From an uncultured Dysosmobacter sp. (GTDB lineage Bacteria > Bacillota > Clostridia > Oscillospirales > Oscillospiraceae), in contig CAKSVQ010000103.1 in NCBI GenBank assembly GCA_934504065.1, forward strand, positions 1-8,110: DNA of 8,110 bases. Reading direction: 5' to 3'. The notes below the pieces were generated by a model. That model was not told the DNA's origin, made no database searches, and worked only from the letters and a program-made list of their open reading frames with translations. Of this stretch, positions 1 through 5,809 are shown in pieces. Position numbers and translations under genes: made by a program. The first letter of the stretch is position 1; each line of letters starts with the position of its first letter.

Positions 1-77
1 GGACGATTAGCTCAGCTGGCTAGAGCACCTGCTTGACGTGCAGGGGGTCACAGGTTCGAGTCCTGTATCGTCCACCA
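1..77 (+). tRNA. tRNA-Val (anticodon GAC), CCA encoded
   Basis: A full cloverleaf can be folded by eye. The 7-bp acceptor stem pairs GGACGAT with ATCGTCC. The D arm is GCTC/GAGC, the anticodon stem is CCTGC/GCAGG with loop TTGACGT, and the T arm is ACAGG/CCTGT with loop TTCGAGT. The three central loop bases are GAC, which reads the valine codon GUC (and GUU by wobble). The discriminator base is A and CCA is encoded at 75-77. It starts at base 1, so its promoter, or any upstream tRNAs in the same transcript, lie outside the window. A terminator follows directly, so this is the last gene of its unit. Confidence 0.97.
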
Positions 78-83
78 GAATGA

Positions 84-119
84 AAGCCCTAGAGCCACAA
101 TGGTTCTGGGGCTTTTTGT
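84..119 (+). terminator. Rho-independent terminator of the tRNA unit
   Basis: A 13-bp stem with no mismatches (two G-U pairs) joins 84-96 to 102-114 around a 5-nt loop, and the right arm runs into a T tract. It begins seven bases after the tRNA CCA end, as expected for termination of a tRNA transcript. Confidence 0.9.
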
Positions 120-174
120 TATTTTGACGAAAGATATAGAGTGCTTACGAAGCGAAAATGCCGAAAAAGTTATG

Positions 175-215
175 AAAAACACCTTTGTGCTGATGGAGCA
201 CAAAGGTGTTTTTTT
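175..215. terminator. Second strong hairpin with T tract, probable bidirectional terminator
   Basis: A perfect stem of up to 17 bp (175-191 with 197-213, loop GATGG) is preceded by an A run and followed by seven T, so it can terminate in either direction. No gene ends beside it on either strand. It may back up the tRNA terminator or stop leftward transcription from the MerR gene, which has no hairpin of its own near its stop. Confidence 0.75.
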
Positions 216-596
216 ATGCCTGGTTTATTGAATGGTGACTTTTGAACGGGTAGCTTGCCGTTCTGATAAGGTGTGTTGTGCAAACGGCTTTCCAGCATCC
301 GTGAGCAGTGTCCGCAAACCAAAGGTGCGGAAACGCTCACGGATGTACAATAATCACAGTTATCATTTCAGGCCCGATTATCCAATTTGTTAATGCGAAA
401 GCAAAACAAATTTTTAAGGTATGACGGCAAGGAAACCGACAAATTCCGGTTTGCCGCATGTGTTTCTGGAAGGGTTTGGGGTAGGCGCGCCCCGGCAAGA
501 GCACTTTGGAAACTCGCAAGAGTTGAAGAAGTGAAGTGCCGAATGGCCACGTTTTTGCCGTTTTGATGAAAGACGCGGAGGATTCCTGCCCAGATA
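216..596. other. Gene-free, hairpin-rich intergenic stretch
   Basis: I see no credible protein gene here. Two overlapping 60-codon open frames on the minus strand lack a convincing ribosome binding site and family resemblance. Four hairpins follow one another: 244-249 with 258-263; 296-306 with 335-345 plus an inner 311-316/326-331; 425-438 with 447-456 (one 4-nt bulge); and 501-506 with 534-539 enclosing 511-515/520-524 capped by a GCAA tetraloop. Within the first, GCCGTT (257-262) can instead pair with AACGGC (283-288). This could be a structured RNA, a cluster of palindromic repeats, or decayed DNA. No clear promoter was found on either strand. Confidence 0.5.
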
Positions 597-998
597 TTAT
601 TTCATCAACTCCGGCACCAGATTGCTGTAATATTCTGTTTTGCCGGACAGCACGTCATCATAGAAGCCCTGCTTCCAGTCAATGTAGGCAACTGCGTCCT
701 GCAACTGCGCGATGGACTGGAGCAGGGCTTCTCTTTTGGCCGCGAGAATGACCTTGCGCTCCGGGATCGTGCGCTCGCCTTCCAGACAGAGCGCCAGATA
801 CGCCTTCATCTCCGCAATGCTCATGCCGCAGTTTTTCAGGCAGTTCAGGCTTTGAATCCACTTAATGTCGTGCTCATCGAAGACCCGATAGTTCCGGCTG
901 TCCCGCTTCACATTGGGCACTAAGCCTTCGTTGCAATAGAATTTCAGATTTTCGTAGGTCATATCGGTAAGGGCACAGGCCTCTTTCATGGAGTACAT
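597..998 (-). CDS. MerR-family transcriptional regulator (AdhR/NmlR-like)
   Basis: This 133-residue protein has the MerR layout. The N-terminal winged helix-turn-helix (about residues 1-70) contains the typical run from ENLKFYCNEGL through NYRVFDEHDI. An alpha-helical dimerisation segment follows (about 78-112), then a short tail. The length is normal for small family members. The start codon at 998 is preceded by AGGAGG with a 7-nt gap, which fixes the start. C53, in the segment LNCLKNCGMS, is where NmlR/AdhR-type regulators carry the cysteine that senses aldehydes or electrophiles. C8, C22, C57 and C72 are also present. The gene is divergent from the aldo/keto reductase and the intergenic promoter has the MerR 19-bp spacer, so direct control of that gene is likely. 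The inducer is not shown by the sequence; reactive aldehydes are an inference from family and neighbour. Confidence 0.9.
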   Translation of the reverse strand: MYSMKEACALTDMTYENLKFYCNEGLVPNVKRDSRNYRVFDEHDIKWIQSLNCLKNCGMSIAEMKAYLALCLEGERTIPERKVILAAKREALLQSIAQLQDAVAYIDWKQGFYDDVLSGKTEYYSNLVPELMK

Positions 999-1029
999 AA
1001 AAAATCCTCCTGTTTTTTGAAAAAAGTAC

Positions 1030-1068
1030 TTGACCGGGAGTAACTACCGGGTGCTACGATGATAGCAC
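1030..1068 (+). promoter_or_regulatory. MerR-type promoter/operator of the aldo/keto reductase gene
   Basis: The -35 element TTGACC (1030-1035) and -10 element TACGAT (1055-1060) are separated by 19 bp. This is the over-long spacer found in MerR-activated promoters, where the bound regulator twists the DNA to realign the two boxes. The spacer holds an imperfect dyad starting ACCGGGAG and ending TACCGGGT. A second inverted repeat, GTGCTA/TAGCAC (1051-1056 and 1063-1068), overlaps the -10 and the expected start point. Confidence 0.8.
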
Positions 1069-1102
1069 AGAACAAGACACAAAGCAACAGGAGGTTTTCA
1101 TC

Positions 1103-1990
1103 GTGGAATTTGTCACGTTACGCAACGGTGTAAAAATGCCGCAGCTTGGCTACGGCGTCTATCAGGTCACGCAGGCCGAATGCGAGCGCTGCGTACTGGA
1201 CGCACTGAAGGTCGGCTACCGCGCCATCGACACGGCACAGAGCTATTTCAATGAAGAGCAGGTCGGCGCGGCCATCGAAAAGTCCGGTATTGACCGCAAA
1301 GACATTTTTCTGACCACCAAGGTCTGGGTGGAACACTACGGCTATGAGGAAGCGAAGGAGTCTGTGCTGGAATCCATGCGCAAGCTGCGCACCGACTATC
1401 TGGACCTCTGCCTGCTCCACCAGCCGTTTTCCGATTACTACGGCGCGTGGCGGGCGCTGGAGGAACTGTACGAGGAGGGGAAGCTTCGTGCCATCGGCGT
1501 TTCCAATTTCTACCCGGACCGCCTTGTGGACATCTGCTCCTTTGCCCGCATCCGCCCGATGGTCGATCAGGTGGAGACCCACCCCTTGAACCAGCAGATC
1601 GAGGCAAAACAGTGGATGGACAAGTACGGCGTGCAGATCGAAGCGTGGGCGCCCTTCGGCGAGGGGCGGGGCGATATGTTCCAGAATCCGGTGCTGAACG
1701 GGATCGGTAAAAAGTACGGCAAGAGTGCCGCGCAGGTCATTCTCCGCTGGCATTTGCAGCGGGGCGTGGTGGTCATCCCGAAATCCACCCACATCGAGCG
1801 GATGCAGGAAAACCTGAACGTATTTGACTTCGCGCTCTCGGAAGAGGACATGGCGGAAATCGCCGCGCTGGACACAAAGCAGAGCGCGTTCTTCTCCCAC
1901 TATGACCCGGCCATGGTGGAATGGTTTGCCAAGATGGTGGAAGAGCGCAAGAAAGATCACGACTGCACCAAAGAGAAAAAGGACTGGTAA
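1103..1990 (+). CDS. Aldo/keto reductase (AKR superfamily, AKR5-like)
   Basis: This 295-residue NAD(P)H-dependent oxidoreductase has a TIM-barrel fold and a predicted cytoplasmic location. The full AKR catalytic tetrad is visible: D43 and Y48 (in AIDTAQSY), K73 (TTKVW) and H106 (LLHQP). Other family landmarks are GVSNF, the QVETHPLNQQ strand, and the cofactor motif IPKSTHIERMQEN near residues 225-240. Such enzymes reduce aldehydes and ketones such as methylglyoxal; the substrate cannot be read from the sequence. The start is GTG at 1103, with AGGAGG at 1089-1094 and an 8-nt gap. The tail after about residue 260 is lysine- and glutamate-rich. It is transcribed from a MerR-type promoter and divergent from the MerR gene, which suggests an inducible detoxification unit. 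No terminator is obvious between it and the next gene, so some read-through is possible. Confidence 0.95.
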   Translation: MEFVTLRNGVKMPQLGYGVYQVTQAECERCVLDALKVGYRAIDTAQSYFNEEQVGAAIEKSGIDRKDIFLTTKVWVEHYGYEEAKESVLESMRKLRTDYLDLCLLHQPFSDYYGAWRALEELYEEGKLRAIGVSNFYPDRLVDICSFARIRPMVDQVETHPLNQQIEAKQWMDKYGVQIEAWAPFGEGRGDMFQNPVLNGIGKKYGKSAAQVILRWHLQRGVVVIPKSTHIERMQENLNVFDFALSEEDMAEIAALDTKQSAFFSHYDPAMVEWFAKMVEERKKDHDCTKEKKDW

Positions 1991-2016
1991 GGCGGGCTGC
2001 CGCAACTGCGGGTTGC

Positions 2017-2044
2017 TTGCGCGGAGGGCTGGTTTTGGTATAAT
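2017..2044 (+). promoter_or_regulatory. Promoter of the XRE/zinc-ribbon gene
   Basis: A perfect -10 TATAAT (2039-2044) has an extended TGG just before it. A weak -35, TTGCGC (2017-2022), lies 16 bp upstream. GCAAC/GTTGC (2002-2006 and 2012-2016) forms a small dyad just before the -35. The expected start point is about 2051, at the ribosome binding site, so the leader would be very short. Confidence 0.65.
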
Positions 2045-2065
2045 AGCCGCAGGAGGGATGCGGAT

Positions 2066-2503
2066 ATGGAAATCAAAGAGGTGCTGCGGCAGCTTCGGGC
2101 GCAGCGAGGCATTTCACAGGATGAGCTGGCAGAAGCGGTGTATGTGACCCGGCAGGCGGTGTCCCGCTGGGAGACGGGCGAGACTGTTCCGGGAACGGAG
2201 ACGCTGAAACTGCTTTCCAAATTTTTCGATGTGTCGATCAACACCCTGTTAGGCTCGCCAAGGACACTGGTGTGCCAGTGCTGCGGGATGCCGCTGGAGG
2301 ACGCGGCCATCAGCAAAGAGCCGGACGGCACATGGAACGAGGACTTCTGCAAGTGGTGCTATCATGACGGGGCATTTCAATATGACGATAAAGAACAGCT
2401 GATCGATTTCTGCGTTGAGCACATGGCGAATGAAAGCTGGCCCCGGGAGCAGGTGCGCCAATATATGGAGACTCTGCTGCCAAAGCTGAAGCGCTGGCAG
2501 TGA
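2066..2503 (+). CDS. XRE-family helix-turn-helix protein fused to a C-terminal zinc-ribbon domain
   Basis: Of 145 residues, positions 6-62 form a Cro/C1-type helix-turn-helix (core SQDELAEAVYVTRQAVSRWE, then the stabilising helices to about 62). A cysteine-rich module follows: CQCCGMPL at 70-77 and FCKWCYHDG at 94-102. This matches the pattern of the family called putative zinc ribbon (PF12674, from memory), often found alone or behind a helix-turn-helix in Firmicutes. C70, C72/C73, C95 and C98 are the likely metal ligands. The rest (about 103-145) is helical. AGGAGGG at 2051-2057 lies 8 nt before the ATG. It is a probable DNA-binding regulator in the cytoplasm; target and signal are unknown. 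It has its own promoter and ends at a strong terminator. Confidence 0.88.
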   Translation: MEIKEVLRQLRAQRGISQDELAEAVYVTRQAVSRWETGETVPGTETLKLLSKFFDVSINTLLGSPRTLVCQCCGMPLEDAAISKEPDGTWNEDFCKWCYHDGAFQYDDKEQLIDFCVEHMANESWPREQVRQYMETLLPKLKRWQ

Positions 2504-2520
2504 GCAGTGGACAATGTATG

Positions 2521-2574
2521 AAGGCTGGCGAAAAAGTGGCAAAGCCACTTTTTCGCCAGCCTTGTTTTATTTTT
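2521..2574. terminator. Bidirectional terminator between convergent regulators
   Basis: A perfect 20-bp stem (2521-2540 with 2544-2563, loop AAA) is followed by a T-rich tail on the plus strand, and an internal A5/T5 pair lies within the arms. It follows the zinc-ribbon gene by 17 nt. On the minus strand it starts immediately after the stop codon of the small XRE gene, so it serves both. Confidence 0.92.
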
Positions 2575-2782
2575 CCAGCCGGAATTTCAGCAGAAGATAC
2601 GGTTCCACTTCCAGCACGGTCGCAATGTTGAAAAGAAGCTCTAAGGACAGGCCGCGGTTCATTCTGGGGGCCTCTACTGAGGCCAGATGCTGGCGGCTGA
2701 TGCCCACCGCCTCGGCAAGCTGCTCCTGCGACAGCTTTTTTGCCTTGCGGTAATATCCAATGGCATAGGAGAGGTTTTCCAT
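2567..2782 (-). CDS. Small XRE-family transcriptional regulator (start uncertain)
   Basis: This 71-residue protein is essentially one Cro/C1-type helix-turn-helix domain: the core SQEQLAEAVGISRQHLASVE (residues 18-37) followed by LSLELLFNIATVLEVEPYLLL. The C-terminal helices end right after the domain, so no sensor part is present. The ATG at 2782 has only a poor ribosome binding site. In the same frame, codons extend upstream to CTG at 2812, and this CTG has GGGGAG (2822-2827) at a 9-nt gap. Starting there would add ten residues, including KQYFDNAER. An ATG at 2819 behind the same GGGGAG is out of frame. The gene is divergent from the membrane-protein operon at 2941 and may regulate it. Family assignment is firm, start and target are not. 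Confidence 0.85.
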   Translation of the reverse strand: MENLSYAIGYYRKAKKLSQEQLAEAVGISRQHLASVEAPRMNRGLSLELLFNIATVLEVEPYLLLKFRLEK

Positions 2783-2882
2783 TCGCTCGGCGTTGTCAAA
2801 ATACTGCTTCAGACCCCATCACTCCCCTTTGTGGACAGTTTACCCAAAACGCACACGAAACAAAATAATTTAAAAGACGATA

Positions 2883-2911
2883 TTGACGTTTATAAAACGA
2901 CAAAATATAAT
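2883..2911 (+). promoter_or_regulatory. Consensus promoter of the two-gene membrane operon, with embedded dyad
   Basis: TTGACG (2883-2888) and a perfect TATAAT (2906-2911) are 17 bp apart, a near-ideal housekeeping promoter. A dyad CGTTT-ATA-AAACG (2887-2899) begins at the end of the -35 and fills most of the spacer, where a repressor would block polymerase. The divergent small XRE regulator is the natural candidate to bind it. Confidence 0.85.
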
Positions 2912-2940
2912 GTGGGTATACAAAATCGGGAGGGATTGAG

Positions 2941-3513
2941 ATGTTTGAAAATGTGGAAAAGAAGCTGAAGGTCTATGCGGGGGTCAATTTCATCTGCGTG
3001 ATCGTGGCCGCGGTGCTGCTGTGGGCCCCGTTGCAGGATGATCTTGAGGGCATGAACGCCATCGGCGTGCTGCTGATGCTTCTGGCATATGGCCTGATTC
3101 TGTATGCCCTGCTGGCGGGGTGCTGGTTTATTCAGGCCTTTGCCGAGATCACGGAGAGCGTGAAGCGCACCAACGAAATTTTGCAGACCGCCTTTGCAGA
3201 GCCCCTTGCCAAGGAAGAGGAGCGACTGCGGAAGATGGCGGAGGCCGAGGAGGCGGCAAAGCGGGCCAAGCAGGAGCGGCAGGCGGAAGAACAGCGCATC
3301 CGCGAGGAGGAACAGCAGGCGCGGGAAGCAGAGGAGACCCAGCGCCGGGAAGCGTATTGGGCGGAGCATCCGGAGGAGCGGACAGCGCTTCTTGCAAAGC
3401 GCCGGGAGGCCGAAGTGGCCCTGAAAGCCATGGGCAGCCTTGCGGGAGGAGAGCGGGAGCAGCTGCAAAAGCTCATTGCCGCCATCGATGAAGAACTCAA
3501 TAAGGAGAGGTGA
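2941..3513 (+). CDS. Membrane protein with two TM segments and a long cytoplasmic coiled coil, function unknown
   Basis: I do not recognise this 190-residue protein. After a short charged N-terminus there are two hydrophobic segments, about residues 11-30 and 40-66, joined by a short acidic turn (LQDDLEG). This predicts a hairpin in the membrane with both ends inside. From about residue 85 to 165 the chain is almost only E, K, R, Q and A (for example RIREEEQQAREAEE), a long predicted coiled coil or single helix, ending with an amphipathic helix near 170-190. GGGAGGG lies 7 nt before the ATG and a consensus promoter drives it. The stop is 4 nt before the start of the next gene, so the two are co-transcribed and probably act together. 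A scaffold or partner role for the neighbour is a guess. Confidence 0.85.
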   Translation: MFENVEKKLKVYAGVNFICVIVAAVLLWAPLQDDLEGMNAIGVLLMLLAYGLILYALLAGCWFIQAFAEITESVKRTNEILQTAFAEPLAKEEERLRKMAEAEEAAKRAKQERQAEEQRIREEEQQAREAEETQRREAYWAEHPEERTALLAKRREAEVALKAMGSLAGGEREQLQKLIAAIDEELNKER

Positions 3514-3517
3514 AGAA

Positions 3518-4792
3518 TTGGATATGGACGATAAGCTAAAAGAAATGCTGGATGTCGATGTCAGCGGCATCGCGGCCAGGGGCAGGAAAAGCGGAAACAG
3601 GAGAAAACTCCTTCTGGCGCTGGCGGCGGTGCTGCTAGTGGCGGCAGGAGTGCTGGGCTATTGGGGACTCAAGGCAAAAAATTATGCAGACGCCGTCTCC
3701 GCCGCGGACAACGGCGACTATGAAACGGCGTACAGCGCGTTCACGGCGCTGGGCAATTACCGCGACAGTGCGGAAAATGCTGAAAAGGTGCAGACGGCGC
3801 AGACGTTTGTAAGCTCTGAAATGTACAACGCGCAGTTAGAGGTGTTCCAACTGATGCAGGACACCATGCAGCAGGACGATGCGGGCACGGTGGAGGTGCT
3901 GTTCGAGTGGAAGACCTCGTCCCTTGTGGCGCGTGTTGTGACGGAGAGCCTTTCCGTTGCCGATGTGGAAAATCTGGACGAACAGGATGCCCGCCAGCTT
4001 GCCGCGTTTTTGAATGTCTGCCGCAGTGCGGATACCCTCAGCGGTGCCATGCAGGATGCCTGCACGGCGGACGGTTTTTCCGTCAACTGCCGCTTTGACA
4101 GCGTGGGAAGTGATGGGGAGCTGGAATACTCCTCGGAAAACGGCGCGGCGGTCTTTTCCTGCATCGATGTGGACGCGGCGGAAGAGACCGTGTACGGCCA
4201 GTGCTATCAGGAGATGGTCGATGCGGTGAACGCGCAGGACTATTCCAAATGCCTTAACATCTGGAACAACTTCAACGCCAGCGGCTTTTATTCCCTGCGC
4301 TACAAGGACCTTTCGGATTACTATTACTATGCCGAGGGCATGGCGCGCTGCCAGTCGGCGGAGGAAGTGAAGCTCTCTGACGTGCTGGAGAGCTTCGGGC
4401 AGGTATCCGCAGGCTTCCGGGATGTGGATGCGATGATGGCCGGACTGGAAGAACAGCGCAAGGCCGTGGACGGAACGTATCAAAATCCCTCCACCTACAA
4501 GCTGTCCATCAGTGGGGGCCGCGCGGAGGTGATCGCGCCGTATTGGTCGTTCTATGATTACAGCGGCACAGGGGACTACCTGCTGCGAAACGGAAAGATC
4601 GAAAAATTTCAAGTGTCCCTCACGGCCTTTATGGAGCGGTGCGATGTGGAGATCACCTTTCAGGAGGGCAGCATTTTTGTGCAGTGCGCCCGACCGCCCG
4701 AAGAGGAAATGCGGGTGGATGGCATTACCCGGTGGTACTACGCTTCCGATGTGGAACACGATCTCTCCGGCAGCTGCACCCGGGTTTCGTAA
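3518..4792 (+). CDS. Single-pass membrane protein with TPR-like extracytoplasmic repeats, function unknown
   Basis: This 424-residue protein is second in the operon. I chose TTG at 3518 because AGGAGAGG (3503-3510) lies 7 nt before it; ATG at 3524 would be 13 nt away. Residues 1-29 are charged and cytoplasmic, with a basic stop RGRKSGNRRK. One TM helix spans about 30-50 and the remainder is predicted outside the cell. Residues 56-91 carry a tetratricopeptide-like unit of a kind common in Firmicute surface proteins (NGDYETAYSAFTALGNYRDS). A second, diverged one lies near 230-276 (AQDYSKCLNIW ... YKDLSDYYYYAEGM). The last 100 residues (from DGTYQN near 318) look beta-rich. Seven or more cysteines lie outside. 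No enzyme motif, lipobox or sorting signal is seen. Its tight spacing with the coiled-coil membrane protein suggests a shared complex; function is unknown. Confidence 0.85.
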   Translation: MDMDDKLKEMLDVDVSGIAARGRKSGNRRKLLLALAAVLLVAAGVLGYWGLKAKNYADAVSAADNGDYETAYSAFTALGNYRDSAENAEKVQTAQTFVSSEMYNAQLEVFQLMQDTMQQDDAGTVEVLFEWKTSSLVARVVTESLSVADVENLDEQDARQLAAFLNVCRSADTLSGAMQDACTADGFSVNCRFDSVGSDGELEYSSENGAAVFSCIDVDAAEETVYGQCYQEMVDAVNAQDYSKCLNIWNNFNASGFYSLRYKDLSDYYYYAEGMARCQSAEEVKLSDVLESFGQVSAGFRDVDAMMAGLEEQRKAVDGTYQNPSTYKLSISGGRAEVIAPYWSFYDYSGTGDYLLRNGKIEKFQVSLTAFMERCDVEITFQEGSIFVQCARPPEEEMRVDGITRWYYASDVEHDLSGSCTRVS

Positions 4793-4839
4793 AGCCGGGG
4801 AAACACACGGCAATTTTTGATTTTGGGCCATTCCGCCCG

Positions 4840-4867
4840 TTGATTTTCCTTTCTGTTGTGTTAAAAT
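4840..4867 (+). promoter_or_regulatory. Promoter of the patatin-like gene
   Basis: TTGATT (4840-4845) and TAAAAT (4862-4867) are 16 bp apart, and TGT just before the -10 gives an extended -10. The expected start point near 4874 leaves only 3 nt before the first possible ATG (4877), which argues for the downstream ATG at 4898. Confidence 0.7.
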
Positions 4868-4897
4868 AATGGGGAAATGAGAAAGGAAGTGACCTCC

Positions 4898-5758
4898 ATG
4901 AAAACCGGATTGGTTTTGGAGGGCGGTGCGCTCAGAACGATTTTTTCCGCTGGCGTGTGCGATGCCCTGCTGGATCAGGGAGTGCCCCTGCCGGATATGA
5001 CTGTGGGCGTTTCCGCCGGAATTGCCTATGGCGTCAGCTATCTTTCCCGGCAGAGCCGCCGGAATTTGAAGATCGTCACCACATATGCCAACGACCATCG
5101 CTATATGGGCTGGCGCAATATGGCTGATCCCCGCAACCGCTCCTACTTCGGGCTGAAATTCGCCTATGAGACCATCCCCAACCAGTTGCTGCCCTTTGAC
5201 TATGAGACGTTTGAGGCCTATCCCGGCACGGTGGAGGCCGTGGTCACCAACCTGAACACCGGAAAGGCGGAGTATCTTCCGGTCCCCCGGCGGGATGCCC
5301 ACAACCTGCTGTTACAGGCCACCTGCGCTATCCCCATGCTCTTCCCGGTCATCGAGCTGGATGGCCAGCCGTATCTGGACGGCGGCTGCGCCGACGCCAT
5401 CCCCTGGAAGCACTGCTTTGACGAGGGATGCGACCGGGTCGTGGTGGTGCTGACCCGGGAGCGGGATTACCGCAAGGAGGGCGACGGCACCTTTGGCATG
5501 ATCCGCCATGCCTTCCGCAAATTTCCCCAGTTTGTGGAGACCATGCGCACCCGGTCAGAGCGCTATAACGCCTGCCGGGAAGAGCTGTTCGCGCTGGAAA
5601 AGCAGGGGCGGGTGCTGGTCATCGCCCCGGAGGACACGCTGGGCTGCGGCCGCACGGAAAAGGATCTGGAAATTCTGCGGGCGCTGTGGCAGTCCGGGTA
5701 TTTCGCGGGCAAGGCCCGGGCGGAAGAAATCCGGGACTTCTGGACAAAAGAGACATAA
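4898..5758 (+). CDS. Patatin-like phospholipase family protein
   Basis: A lipid acyl hydrolase of the patatin/RssA class with a Ser-Asp dyad. In 286 residues all landmarks are present: the glycine-rich oxyanion loop LEGGALRTIFSAG (residues 7-19), the nucleophile elbow GVSAG with S39, and the catalytic aspartate D161 in YLDGG. No signal peptide is seen, so it is predicted to act in the cytoplasm or at the inner membrane face; the lipid substrate is unknown. The segment after about residue 175 matches the length of the C-terminal extension usual in single-domain bacterial members. The start ATG at 4898 has AAGGAAG at 4883-4889 with an 8-nt gap; the in-frame ATG at 4877 lies too close to the promoter. 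It appears to be its own transcription unit between a private promoter and a strong terminator. Confidence 0.94.
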   Translation: MKTGLVLEGGALRTIFSAGVCDALLDQGVPLPDMTVGVSAGIAYGVSYLSRQSRRNLKIVTTYANDHRYMGWRNMADPRNRSYFGLKFAYETIPNQLLPFDYETFEAYPGTVEAVVTNLNTGKAEYLPVPRRDAHNLLLQATCAIPMLFPVIELDGQPYLDGGCADAIPWKHCFDEGCDRVVVVLTRERDYRKEGDGTFGMIRHAFRKFPQFVETMRTRSERYNACREELFALEKQGRVLVIAPEDTLGCGRTEKDLEILRALWQSGYFAGKARAEEIRDFWTKET

Positions 5759-5798
5759 AAAATTTCCCAGCGGATGCTAGACCGCTGGGAAATTTTTT
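5757..5798. terminator. Bidirectional terminator between the patatin and MarR-fusion genes
   Basis: A perfect 17-bp stem (5757-5773 with 5782-5798, 8-nt loop) starts with six A and ends with six T, so it works on both strands. Its left arm overlaps the patatin stop codon, and it lies 11 nt past the stop of the convergent MarR fusion. Confidence 0.93.
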
Positions 5799-5809
5799 CA
5801 GATGAGAGG

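Noticed and set aside
1..77. tRNA-Val 3' end as an integrase attachment site
   Set aside because: No second copy of the tRNA 3' end and no integrase or excisionase gene were seen in the window.
1118..2005. 295-codon open frame antisense to the aldo/keto reductase
   Set aside because: The sense gene has the complete catalytic tetrad and a strong ribosome site. The antisense product is a codon-phase mirror.
3440..3517. Upstream start giving the second membrane protein 26 extra residues
   Set aside because: It would overlap the first membrane gene by 74 nt and lacks a ribosome site, whereas TTG at 3518 has AGGAGAGG at 7 nt.
4781..4800. Terminator after the membrane operon
   Set aside because: A 9-position stem with one G-G mismatch overlaps the stop codon, but no T tract follows. 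Read-through into the patatin gene therefore cannot be ruled out, and I do not call it a terminator.
3836..5302. 488-codon open frame on the minus strand
   Set aside because: It runs antisense through the second membrane gene, across the patatin promoter and into the patatin gene. Both sense genes have promoters, ribosome sites and family or domain features. The antisense product shows none and is a GC-bias shadow.
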